From an uncultured Oscillospiraceae bacterium (GTDB taxonomy: Bacteria > Bacillota > Clostridia > Oscillospirales > Ruminococcaceae): a DNA stretch of 36,034 nt. A program made the translations under genes and the position numbers. The DNA lies in contig CATJCP010000372.1 of NCBI GenBank assembly GCA_949737515.1, positions 1 through 36,034 of the forward strand. Reading direction: 5' to 3'. Positions 24,207-32,208 of this stretch are shown in pieces. Position 1 is the stretch's first letter; every line of letters starts with the position of its first letter. A model generated the notes under the pieces. That model did not search any database and was not told the DNA's origin. It saw only the letters and a list, made by a program, of their open reading frames with translations.

Positions 24207-25903
24207 AAGCAGGTTTGCGCAATGGATATATGCTGCTGTTGTTTATCCTTTTTTCTTTTGGCTTAAACAAAATGATTATTATGGGAAACGATTTTATTGC
24301 CAAGGCAACTGACTTGATGCTTTCCGGCCAGCCGGTGGACTTTTCAAGCTTCATCGTTCCCCTGCTTTGGATGATTGCCCTGGGAACGCTGGCAGCATAT
24401 TTAAAAAGCATTTCCGGGAACCATTACAGCGCAATGGTACAAAGGGATGTCTGCGCCTCCCTTGGAGAACATATTATGAAACTCCCCTTTTCCTATTTTG
24501 ACGAAAAAGGAACTGGGAGCATTATCACAAGGCTTATTTCGGATATTTCGGAAATGGGGCGGTTTTTCTCGGAAATCCTGCCGGAGCTTTTGGTCAATAT
24601 TGTCATTGTAGCCACCGCAACCTCTTATGTTGTGGAAATGGACGCAGCCTTGATGATTGTGTTGTTTGCCAGCTACCCGGTTATGCTGGTGACAGCTGAT
24701 AAACTGTCCAAACAGCTTGCAAGGCTTATGAAAAAGCTGCGCACCTACATGGACAGCCGAACTGAACTTGCTTATGATGCGATCCAGGGAATCACTGTTG
24801 GAAGGAGCTACAACCTTTACAAACTGCAAAAGGAAAAAATTTACACAGTAATTGACAACATGGTAGCGCAGGGCTGTAAAAGTACCCGTATCTCCTCCCT
24901 TGCCTTTGTGATTCGGAATATCCTCACTACTATACCGATTGTCGTCTGTTACCTTTTTGCGCTGCATGAAACAATGCAGGGGAAAATTACGGTTGGGGAA
25001 ATGCTTGCCTTTACGGTGATACTCAGCAGGATACTGCATCCCATAGGGGGCGTTGTGTTCTGTATCAACGACATCCGGGAGACTGGGGTTTCCTTAAAGC
25101 GGATACAGGAAATTTACAGGCAGCCGGAGGAAGGCAAAGGCGGAAGCATACATAAAATACCGGAAACATCCGGGTCGGTTCCTGCTGTTGAATGGAAGGA
25201 CGTTGATTTCCGTTATGCAGCCGGCAATGGGCACCCTGTCCTGAACGGCATGAGCTTTTCCGTGGAAGCTGGGGAACAGACCGCCTTTGCAGGCGGTTCC
25301 GGCGAAGGGAAAACGACTATTTTCAAGCTGCTCTGCGGGTTTTATGAAAAACAGGGCGGGCAGTACTTCCTCTTTGGGCATCCCTTTGAGGAATGGGGGC
25401 TGGAAGCAGCGCGGAGCTGTTTTTCAGAGGTTTCCCAAAACGTGTTCCTATTCCCTGAAACTATCCGGCAGAATGTGGCGTGCGGGAAGGAAAACGCCAC
25501 TGACGAGGAGGTTGTCGAAGCCTGCAAGAACGCCAATATCCATGACTTTATCATAAGCCTGCCTGACGGGTACGAAACCCTTGTAGGGGAACGGGGTGTG
25601 CGGCTTTCCGGCGGACAGCGTCAGAGGATTTCCATTGCAAGGGCATTTTTGAAGGACGCACCGATCCTGCTGCTGGATGAACCCACTGCCTCGGTAGACG
25701 TTGAATCAGAGGAAAAGATACAGGAGGCAGTCGAAAGGATTGCAGCAGGCAGGACTGTCATTGTGATTGCCCACCGGCTTTCCACCATTAAAAAAGCAAA
25801 GCAAATTTATGTGGTCAGCGGCGGCAGGATAGCAGAGGCGGGAAACCATGAGGCACTTTTAGAGAAACAGGGAATTTACGCAGAAATGTATGCGAAAGGT
25901 TGA
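24200..25903 (+). CDS. ABC exporter half-transporter A (permease-ATPase)
   Basis: ABCB-type half exporter of 567 residues. The membrane domain (about 1-305) shows up to six hydrophobic segments and the intracellular motif KLPFSYFDEKGTGSIITRLISDISEM typical of type I (now type IV fold) exporters. The ATPase domain has Walker A GGSGEGKTT (365-373), Q-loop EVSQNVFLFP, signature LSGGQRQR (469-476), Walker B and catalytic Glu ILLLDEPTASVD (489-500) and H-loop AHRLS (His525). All catalytic residues are present. The ATG at 24200 overlaps the regulator stop and is preceded by GGAAGGGG. It probably forms a heterodimer with the next gene. The substrate may be a peptide, lipid, drug or siderophore; sequence does not say which. 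Confidence 0.92.
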   Translation: MVKAGLRNGYMLLLFILFSFGLNKMIIMGNDFIAKATDLMLSGQPVDFSSFIVPLLWMIALGTLAAYLKSISGNHYSAMVQRDVCASLGEHIMKLPFSYFDEKGTGSIITRLISDISEMGRFFSEILPELLVNIVIVATATSYVVEMDAALMIVLFASYPVMLVTADKLSKQLARLMKKLRTYMDSRTELAYDAIQGITVGRSYNLYKLQKEKIYTVIDNMVAQGCKSTRISSLAFVIRNILTTIPIVVCYLFALHETMQGKITVGEMLAFTVILSRILHPIGGVVFCINDIRETGVSLKRIQEIYRQPEEGKGGSIHKIPETSGSVPAVEWKDVDFRYAAGNGHPVLNGMSFSVEAGEQTAFAGGSGEGKTTIFKLLCGFYEKQGGQYFLFGHPFEEWGLEAARSCFSEVSQNVFLFPETIRQNVACGKENATDEEVVEACKNANIHDFIISLPDGYETLVGERGVRLSGGQRQRISIARAFLKDAPILLLDEPTASVDVESEEKIQEAVERIAAGRTVIVIAHRLSTIKKAKQIYVVSGGRIAEAGNHEALLEKQGIYAEMYAKG

Positions 25904-25909
25904 GGGCTG

Positions 25910-27580
25910 ATGGAACGGAGTATATTTAAAACGTTTTCCCGCTTTATGAGGCTGATGGGCGGCAGGCTCCCCATTTATCTGGCAGCTATCCTGATTTCCA
26001 CCATAGGCGATTCTATCCGCAGGATAGCGGATTCATACCTGATTAAAAACATTATCACAGCAGCGCAGACCGGCAATACAGAAAATATCCTCCTGCTTGT
26101 GCTGGGGAATTTGGGGGCATTTATATTTGGAATCCTTTTATGGCGGTTTTCCATAATACGCTATAACATTGAAGGCAAGACTGCTGCCGGAAAGGTGGAA
26201 AAGCTGGTTTTTTCCAAAGCCATGCGCCTGCCCATGTCCTATTATGAGCAGAACCACAGCAGCGATTTCATGTCCCGGCTGATTTTCGACACCCAGAGGG
26301 CTTCGGATATTTTCACATCAAGGCTCCGCAGGCTGCTTGCAGCGGCTATCTCCACGGTGATATACCTAATTCCCATGTTTTGTTTCAGTTGGGAGCTTAC
26401 CCTATGCCTGATTGCCATCAGCGCGCTGGCCTTTGTGGTAAACTCGCTTTTTGCCAAACCCCTGAAAACAGCAGGAAGGAAGCTTTCTGACAAGAACAAC
26501 ATTATCCTGGAAAAGCTGACCAGCATCCTTTCAGGGATGGAACTTATCAAAATTTTCCCGGTGGGTTCCAAGCTGTCAAAAGAATACGGCGAATCCAACA
26601 AGGAGTATTTTCAAATCCAGAAGCGGACAAACCATCTGTCAGCAGGGCTGGAAGGCTTGAACTGCATGTTTGATTTAACCGGGGCTTTGGCGTTCCTGGG
26701 GCTTGGCGTTTGGTTTGTATCCCAGGGGAAAATTACCCTTGGTGAACTGACGGCGCTTTATTCCCTGTATGGGACATTCCGCTATGCTTTCCTTGATATT
26801 GGGATGTATCTGCCCCAGATGATGAACTGCCTTGCCAATGCTGAGAAAATTTTTGAGTTCCTTGACTTGGAAGAAGAACCGGAACAATGGAAATTTGACA
26901 GCGCTGAGGAGCATCCGGTTATATCCTGCGGGGACACTGCACTTTCCATAAACAACATTGACTTCTCCTATCCCGGCGTTGGGGACAGGAAAATTTTGGA
27001 TAACTTTTCCATGGAGGTAAAAAGAAACAGCTTTGTTGCTGTTACAGGTGAATCCGGCTGCGGGAAAAGCACCCTGGCAAAGCTCCTGTTAGGCTTCTAT
27101 CCGCCGGAAAAGGGCAGCATATCCGTAAACGGGATGGAATATGCTGAAATGACATTAAAAGATATCAGGGAACAGATTTCTTATGTTCCTCAGGAACCAT
27201 ATTTATATGAAGCCTCTATTGCTGAAAATATTGCTTATGGGAAATATGGGGCCAGCCGCGAGGAAATTATTGCTGCGGCAAAGGCTGCTAACGCACATGA
27301 TTTTATTGAAAAGCTTCCAAATGGGTATGATACGATGCTGGGCGAGCGGGGCAATACCCTCTCAGGCGGGGAACGGCAGCGTATCGCAATCGCTCGCGCG
27401 ATCATCAGGAATACCCCTGTTATGATACTTGATGAAGCTACTTCTGCCCTTGATAATGAATCTGAAACGCTTGTACAGGATGCGATTAAGTCTTTAAAAG
27501 GCGGGCGCACCATAATAATGATAGCCCACCGCCCAAGCAGTATTGCAGCGGCGGATACAGTGGTTCGGGTGGGAGGATAA
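25910..27580 (+). CDS. ABC exporter half-transporter B, C-terminally short
   Basis: Second half exporter of 556 residues, 6 bases after the first. The membrane domain (about 1-315) includes MRLPMSYYEQNHSSDFMSRLIFDTQRASD. The ATPase has Walker A GESGCGKST (380-388), Q-loop YVPQEPYLYE, signature LSGGERQR (484-491), Walker B MILDEATSALD (505-515) and H-loop AHRPSS (His539). Both halves keep the catalytic Glu, so both ATP sites look competent. The protein stops at ADTVVRVGG. Partner A and typical relatives continue for about 25 residues (GRIxExGxHEELL...). Reading the next frame gives GRI at this point, but the family sequence does not continue, so a 3' truncation or recombination joint is more likely than a simple frameshift. 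ATGGAACGG follows GGTTGAGGGCTG. Confidence 0.9.
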   Translation: MERSIFKTFSRFMRLMGGRLPIYLAAILISTIGDSIRRIADSYLIKNIITAAQTGNTENILLLVLGNLGAFIFGILLWRFSIIRYNIEGKTAAGKVEKLVFSKAMRLPMSYYEQNHSSDFMSRLIFDTQRASDIFTSRLRRLLAAAISTVIYLIPMFCFSWELTLCLIAISALAFVVNSLFAKPLKTAGRKLSDKNNIILEKLTSILSGMELIKIFPVGSKLSKEYGESNKEYFQIQKRTNHLSAGLEGLNCMFDLTGALAFLGLGVWFVSQGKITLGELTALYSLYGTFRYAFLDIGMYLPQMMNCLANAEKIFEFLDLEEEPEQWKFDSAEEHPVISCGDTALSINNIDFSYPGVGDRKILDNFSMEVKRNSFVAVTGESGCGKSTLAKLLLGFYPPEKGSISVNGMEYAEMTLKDIREQISYVPQEPYLYEASIAENIAYGKYGASREEIIAAAKAANAHDFIEKLPNGYDTMLGERGNTLSGGERQRIAIARAIIRNTPVMILDEATSALDNESETLVQDAIKSLKGGRTIIMIAHRPSSIAAADTVVRVGG

Positions 27581-27727
27581 ATCCCTTTTGCCACCAATTT
27601 TTGTGCAGATGATCTGTTACATAGCAGTATGCAAATTGGCAGCCTCAGAGTTCTCTCTTTGTCAAACCCATCGCGGAAAACAATCCGGTTTTTCGCTGAC
27701 TCTGCCAGCCCAACAGACAAATGGGCA
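27581..27727. other. Unassigned stretch after the ABC exporter gene
   Basis: No convincing gene on either strand. The frame of the exporter stays open for a while after its stop but shows no similarity to the ATPase C-terminus. It may be the edge of an acquired segment or a dispersed repeat. I could not identify it. Confidence 0.3.
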
Positions 27728-27773
27728 TAAAAAGGGGCAAAGGCTTTGACATAAAAGCTTTTGCCCCTTTTAT
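27728..27773. terminator. Bidirectional terminator between exporter operon and esterase
   Basis: Long stem built on AAAAGGGGCAAA and TTTGCCCCTTTT with about 17-19 paired bases and a short loop (27747-27754). T-rich tails occur on both strands, so it can end both convergent transcripts. Confidence 0.85.
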
Positions 27774-27799
27774 GCAGGTTTTCAGCCGGCTTGGTGCTG

Positions 27800-28537
27800 T
27801 TACAAAAGTTTATCCAGGAAATAGGGGAACTGCTTCTTCCACCAAGGCCAGTCGTGATTTACATCCCATCCCCAGATATCCACCCAACACTGGATACCCT
27901 TCTGCTGGAAAACCGACTGGAGCCTGCGGGTGCTGTCCAGCAGCTCATCCTCCCATGCCCCCTGTCCCACGCAGAAGATAAACCGGTTGTTGTTGTACAT
28001 ATCAATATAGGGGTGGTCTTCGGGCATATTGGCGAGAAAGTCTACCGGTGAATTGGCGTATACCAGGTCGTCTGTATACCCTCCAAAGAAGCATCCCGCG
28101 TGGTAAAACCCGCTCATACAGATACAGCTGTCAAAAAGATCCGGCCTTCTCAGCGCCACAATGCCGGAATGGGTGGCACCCATGCTGCACCCTGTGGCCA
28201 TCAGCTTGGCGTCGCTGCCGTTTATTTCACGGATACGGGGGACCAGCTCGCTGACGATGTAGTTGAAGTACCGCTCCTGCATCTCGGACCGGTGGCGGGG
28301 ATCCCCGTTGGAGTCAGACCAGCTTTCCTGGTCAATGCTGTCCACACAGAAAAGCTGGAGCTTTCCCTCGTCAATCCAGGGGGAGGCGATATCGGTCATC
28401 TGGAAGCTCTCAAAGTCGAAAAAGCGTCCGTTCTGACAGGGGAACACGATACAGGGCTTTCCGCCATGGCCGTACACCTTGTATTCCATGGGCCTTCCCA
28501 GGCTGTTGCTGTATTCTTTGTAATAGGCTGTCTGCAT
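27800..28537 (-). CDS. Esterase family protein (alpha/beta hydrolase)
   Basis: Hydrolase of 245 residues resembling the EstD/putative esterase family. It starts MQTAYYKEYSNSLGRPMEYKVYGHGGKPCIVFPCQNGRFFDFESFQM. The nucleophile elbow is GCSMGATHSG, and the probable acid and His lie near the end in WVDIWGWDVNHDWPWW. CVDSIDQESW and HRSEMQERYFNYIVSELVPRI are typical of esterases that are folded like feruloyl or S-formylglutathione esterases. There is no signal peptide. I chose the ATG at 28537, which follows AAAGGACGGAAGATC. The open frame extends further upstream through the promoter and is not coding. The gene has its own promoter and lies 242 bases after the ATP-grasp gene on the same strand. 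The substrate is unknown. Confidence 0.85.
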   Translation of the reverse strand: MQTAYYKEYSNSLGRPMEYKVYGHGGKPCIVFPCQNGRFFDFESFQMTDIASPWIDEGKLQLFCVDSIDQESWSDSNGDPRHRSEMQERYFNYIVSELVPRIREINGSDAKLMATGCSMGATHSGIVALRRPDLFDSCICMSGFYHAGCFFGGYTDDLVYANSPVDFLANMPEDHPYIDMYNNNRFIFCVGQGAWEDELLDSTRRLQSVFQQKGIQCWVDIWGWDVNHDWPWWKKQFPYFLDKLL

Positions 28538-28621
28538 GATCTTCCGTCCTTTCCCAATGAAGTATATTACCTTTGCCTGAAAAAACATGTTGCCCCTAGT
28601 CAAGCAAAAGTATCCAACTTT

Positions 28622-28650
28622 ATAGTAACATATCCCGCCGGAAAATTCAA
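28622..28650 (-). promoter_or_regulatory. Promoter of the esterase gene
   Basis: On the minus strand TTGAAT (28645-28650), a 17-base spacer and TACTAT (28622-28627), which leaves a leader of about 80 bases. Confidence 0.6.
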
Positions 28651-28733
28651 CAAAGTATGCCTGATATTCATTCTGTTTCCTCAAATTCCCGGGAATCGGG
28701 GGATATCGACAGTAAGCGGCAAAGTCCAAGGCC

Positions 28734-28770
28734 CAAAAAACAGTGGGACCGCCCCCAACGGCGGTCCCAC
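28734..28770 (-). terminator. Terminator of the ATP-grasp gene
   Basis: Perfect 11-base G/C-rich stem (28743-28753 with 28760-28770) with a 6-base loop, followed on the minus strand by TGTTTTTT. Confidence 0.9.
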
Positions 28771-28779
28771 CTATATAGC

Positions 28780-29970
28780 TTACGCCTCCTGATGGACAAA
28801 CTGGACAAATTCATCCATATCCTTTTTCTCATCAAAACAGGCGATATAGAGAAAGTTGCCCATTACATCGGACAGAGCGTCGGGCATTCTCCCGGAAATG
28901 CGGATGTTCTCCCGGTACCGGTCCCAGATCTCCCCGTCGGTGCGCAGATAGGAAACCGCATCCCGGCGGCTGACATAGCAGCAGAAGCGATGGGGCTGAT
29001 CCAGGTCCACAGAGGAGTGGTCAAAGACCACCATATCCGCCCAGATCTTGTACATATCCGCGCTGGCGGCAAAGTTGATCATATCCGGGGTATATCCCCC
29101 CGCCGGGCGCATATTGACCTCCAAGGCCACCAGATCGCCGGGCTGTCCAAGGCCCTCCCTTGCAGTTTTCAGCCGGAAAAACTCAATGTGGAAGCACCGG
29201 GAACGGACGTTAAAGGCCTTGATGCACCGCGTCCCCACCTCCCGCACATCGTCGGGCATGTCCTTATCCACATAATAGTAAAGGGGCCGCTGCTCATTGA
29301 GGATATCCATAATGGAGTCCACAGTAATATGGCTGGCGGAAAAGAGGATCTCCCCCTTGCTGTTGCACACTCCGTCAAAGGTGGTGACAATGCCGTCCAC
29401 AAACTCCTCCATCAGGTAGGGGACGTCCGGCAGATGGTCGTAGAAAAAGCGAAGTTCATCGTCATTGTGCAGTTTCCAGGTGTTGCTGGCCCCAACGCCC
29501 ACATCCGGCTTGACCACCACTGGATATCCCACCTGGGCGATAAACTCCCGGGCCGCGTCCAGGGTGGAGACGTGATGGAATTTTGCGCAGGGGATCCCCG
29601 CCTTTTGGAAGAACTCCTTCATCCGGGATTTCTGCTTATAGGGGCCCATATCCCAGGTGCGCAGCCCGGTGAAGATGTTGAAGTCAGTCCGCAGCGCCGC
29701 GTCCTCCTCCAGCCAGTATTCGTTGTTGCTTTCCAGCCAGTCGATCTTTCCGTAGCGGTGGGTAAAGTACCCCATGGCCCGGACCATCTCATCGTAGTTT
29801 TCCAGGGTGCTGACCTTGTAATACTCGGTGAGGGAGTTCTTCAGCTCCGGGGCCAGCTGGTCATAGGGGCAGTCCCCAATGCCCAGGACATTGGCGCCGT
29901 TCTCCTTCAGACGGGCGCAGAACATCCAATAGGATGCCGGAAAGTTGGGGGATGTAAATACAAAGTTCAT
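28780..29970 (-). CDS. ATP-grasp carboxylate-amine ligase-like protein
   Basis: ATP-grasp protein of 396 residues. The N-terminal domain (about 1-110, NFVFTSPNFPASYWMFCARLKENGANVLGIGD) is a Rossmann-like preATP-grasp part. ATP-binding signatures are VGYPVVVKPDVGVGASNTWKL (Lys that contacts ATP), YLMEEFVDGIVTTFDGV and the metal-binding ALEVNMRPAGGYTPDMIN. The family activates a carboxylate as acyl-phosphate and joins it to an amine or thiol, as in carbamoyl-phosphate synthetase, BtrJ or PurK. Neither substrate can be deduced. ATG 29970 follows GAGGAG. A TATAAT promoter lies upstream. The esterase gene immediately downstream on the same strand suggests a shared small-molecule or peptide pathway; this is inference. 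Confidence 0.88.
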   Translation of the reverse strand: MNFVFTSPNFPASYWMFCARLKENGANVLGIGDCPYDQLAPELKNSLTEYYKVSTLENYDEMVRAMGYFTHRYGKIDWLESNNEYWLEEDAALRTDFNIFTGLRTWDMGPYKQKSRMKEFFQKAGIPCAKFHHVSTLDAAREFIAQVGYPVVVKPDVGVGASNTWKLHNDDELRFFYDHLPDVPYLMEEFVDGIVTTFDGVCNSKGEILFSASHITVDSIMDILNEQRPLYYYVDKDMPDDVREVGTRCIKAFNVRSRCFHIEFFRLKTAREGLGQPGDLVALEVNMRPAGGYTPDMINFAASADMYKIWADMVVFDHSSVDLDQPHRFCCYVSRRDAVSYLRTDGEIWDRYRENIRISGRMPDALSDVMGNFLYIACFDEKKDMDEFVQFVHQEA

Positions 29971-30036
29971 ACTCGCTCCGCTCCTCAATTTAACAATTTA
30001 GCAGTTTAAATCAATATATTAAAATACAATAAATTT

Positions 30037-30065
30037 ATTATACCCCATAGCCGGCAAATTTTGAA
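30037..30065 (-). promoter_or_regulatory. Promoter of the ATP-grasp gene
   Basis: On the minus strand TTCAAA (30060-30065), a 17-base spacer and a perfect TATAAT (30037-30042), in a very A/T-rich leader. Confidence 0.55.
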
Positions 30066-30118
30066 TAGCAAAAACTGACAGAATCCATGGAAGCTTGGTA
30101 GATTCTTGTAGAAAATAT

Positions 30119-30151
30119 GCCTACAAAGCCAACGTAATTGGCCTTATAGGC
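30119..30151 (-). terminator. Probable terminator of the lipoprotein-HD operon
   Basis: Fourteen-base arms (30119-30132 and 30138-30151) with two imperfect pairs and a 5-base loop. On the minus strand the tail is ATATTTTCT. It lies just after the HD gene stop. Confidence 0.6.
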
Positions 30152-30166
30152 ACTGCCCAACACCCT

Positions 30167-30847
30167 CTATTCGCGCAGGAGTTTTTTTAGGCTGTCCGCC
30201 CCTGTCTCATAGGGCCTGCGGACCTCTTCCAGGAGGCTTTCATAAAACCGCGCCGCAGCCTCCCGCCTTTCCCCGGCAATCTCCGCGCCCCGCCGTGTAT
30301 AAAACCGGCTGTACAGCTTCTCCAGTTTATACTTATATTCCTGAAAAAAGGAGGGGCTTTCATCCCCGCTGCCGTCGGAGACACTTCCGTCCGGCAGAAG
30401 GGTGTAGATAGGCTCTCCCACCTGTCCCCTGTATATCAGCGAGCGGGCCATCCCTATTGCCCCCGACACATCTATTTTGTCCGCGTCAAAAAGTATCTTT
30501 CCCTCCACACTTTGGGGCGGGCTGTCCTTCCGGTAGCTGTGGGCCTGGATACACTCCCGGACCCTCCCGGCGAACTCCTCCGAAAACCCCTGTCCTGTCA
30601 GAAAGTCATAGGCCTTGTCCCCGCCTACCATCGCATGGCTCAGTTTGGGATTTTGGAACTGCTCCGGGCGGCCAATGTCGTGGAGCAGGCAGGCGGCAAC
30701 CAAAACGTCCATGTCCACCCCTGCCTCTGTCCCGGCAATCTCCAAGGCGGTGTACAATACCCGGTAAATATGGTCCTTGTCATGGGCGGAGTCCCCGGCA
30801 CAGGACAGCATATACCGTTCCAGTGTGGAATAGGTTTTGTAATCCAT
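30167..30847 (-). CDS. HD domain phosphohydrolase
   Basis: Protein of 226 residues. The HD metal-site pattern is complete: DHIYRV (His26), LLHDIGRPE (His56-Asp57), a conserved His71 and AHSYR (His103), and FDADKIDVSGAIGMAR (Asp123). This resembles the YedJ/YpgQ-type HD proteins, which hydrolyse nucleotides or other phosphate esters with a divalent metal. The actual substrate is unknown. Start ATG 30847 follows GGAGAGAAGAT. The gene begins 11 bases after the lipoprotein gene, so the two form an operon. No membrane segment or signal peptide is present. Confidence 0.88.
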   Translation of the reverse strand: MDYKTYSTLERYMLSCAGDSAHDKDHIYRVLYTALEIAGTEAGVDMDVLVAACLLHDIGRPEQFQNPKLSHAMVGGDKAYDFLTGQGFSEEFAGRVRECIQAHSYRKDSPPQSVEGKILFDADKIDVSGAIGMARSLIYRGQVGEPIYTLLPDGSVSDGSGDESPSFFQEYKYKLEKLYSRFYTRRGAEIAGERREAAARFYESLLEEVRRPYETGADSLKKLLRE

Positions 30848-30858
30848 ATCTTCTCTCC

Positions 30859-31800
30859 TTAATTTTCTCCCCGCTGCTTTTGGGCGCTTCGATATTCCTG
30901 CTGCAGGTATTCCATCTCCTCCTGGGTTAAGGTCGCGGGGGGCTCTACCTCAACTACCTCGTTGATTCTGGAATACTCTATAATATATTTTTCGGTGATC
31001 ACCGGTTTTTCCCCCTCATTTTCTCCCAGGGAAGAGGAGGTTCCCCCATTGGAGGCGCTTCCGTTGGGATCCGGATAAACCACTGTGGCCTCAATGTAGG
31101 AAAAAATCCCCTCCTCGTCCATCACCCCGATCACCTGGGCGGTCCGCCCCTGGTCTGCCCTGGATTCTGCTTGGACATATGCCTGGTACCCGCCGTCCGG
31201 GCGGCGGAACACCTGGCTTTCAGTAATACGGTACAGGCTGATTACGTCTGAGGGAATCCCCAAGGCGTCCGGCTCCACCTGCTTGGCGTGGCGGTTAAAG
31301 GTGTCCACAAACCAGTCGCCGTTGTGTTTATAATAATAGCATTCGCCGTCATAGTAGTCTGTTTCCGGGTAATACCAGAACACCAGGGGCTGTCTCTGCC
31401 GGTAGGTCATCACCAGGTTCCCATCCGCCCGGGTAGTAAAGACAACTTCCTCTGAGGTATAGGCGGCCACTTCATAAAGGCTTTTGGTGGAATACCGCGT
31501 TTTTTTGACCTCCCCGCTTTTCAGGCTGCGGAGAAAGGTATAATACAGCGTCAGAGCCGATTTATCCCCCACAGGCTCCCCCAGCTCCTCCCGGTCCAGG
31601 GCCTCTCCCTTGAACAGAAGCCCGCTCAGGGATTTTACCGGGGCGTCCACATAACTCCCATAGGGATCATCATCCTCCAAACTGCACCCCGAAAACACCA
31701 AAACAGCGCAGAGCAACAGGGCGAGCCCCCGGCCTTCCCCGAAAATCTTCTTTCCGGAAAACCATTTCCCTATTCTTCTTTTCCCATCCGCCCCTATCAT
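30859..31800 (-). CDS. Lipoprotein of unknown function
   Basis: Predicted lipoprotein of about 313 residues. After a long basic start comes a hydrophobic core and the lipobox VFSGCSLEDDDPYG, with the lipid-bearing Cys near residue 39. The mature part is rich in charged and aromatic residues (TYRQRQPLVFWYYPETDYYDGECYYYKHNGDWFVDTFNRHAKQ), and has a disordered Ser/Gly/Glu segment (about 245-265) and a charged helical tail. I recognise no domain for certain; the middle faintly recalls LolA-like or DUF lipoproteins with long beta-sheets. ATG at 31800 or the GTG one codon before may be the start; GGAG is 8-11 bases upstream. Operonic with the HD gene. Confidence 0.75.
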   Translation of the reverse strand: MIGADGKRRIGKWFSGKKIFGEGRGLALLLCAVLVFSGCSLEDDDPYGSYVDAPVKSLSGLLFKGEALDREELGEPVGDKSALTLYYTFLRSLKSGEVKKTRYSTKSLYEVAAYTSEEVVFTTRADGNLVMTYRQRQPLVFWYYPETDYYDGECYYYKHNGDWFVDTFNRHAKQVEPDALGIPSDVISLYRITESQVFRRPDGGYQAYVQAESRADQGRTAQVIGVMDEEGIFSYIEATVVYPDPNGSASNGGTSSSLGENEGEKPVITEKYIIEYSRINEVVEVEPPATLTQEEMEYLQQEYRSAQKQRGEN

Positions 31801-31803
31801 CAC

Positions 31804-32040
31804 AGCGCCCGCTCCTATCTTTCTTTGTTTAAAATAATTTACCGAATTTGCCTATACTCAAAATGGGCGTATAGAGCAAATTTAAATGCGCTTGCTTTCG
31901 CACAATCTCAAATAGAAAGGCTGGAATTTACAGCCATACAAGGGCTGATAATTCCCTCATTCGCTATTTTACATCATTTTCTCTAAAAAGTACACAAAAA
32001 AACAAAGGATGTCCAGAAAATGTTTATCGGAAATACAGCC
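31804..32040. other. A/T-rich intergenic region with two inverted repeats
   Basis: No gene seen. An imperfect palindrome (arms 31845-31857 and 31869-31882, one bulge) and a second one (GGAATT at 31923-31928 with AATTCC at 31950-31955, plus inner AGCC/GGCT pairing) lie between the divergent lipoprotein and typA genes. I found no convincing minus-strand promoter here. Confidence 0.4.
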
Positions 32041-32068
32041 TTTGGAAACGCCGTTTTTTTGATATAAT
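32041..32068 (+). promoter_or_regulatory. Promoter of typA
   Basis: TTTGGA (32041-32046), a 16-base spacer and a perfect TATAAT (32063-32068). The leader of about 135 bases includes a small hairpin CTGCCCTT/AAGGGCAG (32158-32180) shortly before the ribosome site. Confidence 0.55.
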
Positions 32069-32208
32069 AATCGGAGAGGGATTTTTCAGATCCTCTTGCG
32101 GCATGGGTCATCCTGGGAGGGACATTTCCCCATCCGTCCATGGCCATCATAAAAGCTCTGCCCTTGGTGAATAAGGGCAGGCTGTCAGTAAGAAAGAGGA
32201 GATTTTGC

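Noticed and set aside
27540-27600. Simple frameshift in exporter subunit B
   Set aside because: The adjacent frame gives GRI but then no family sequence, so a single indel would not restore the C-terminus.
28657-30009. Long plus-strand open frame (450 codons)
   Set aside because: Antisense to the ATP-grasp gene and across its terminator; composition is that of a shadow frame.
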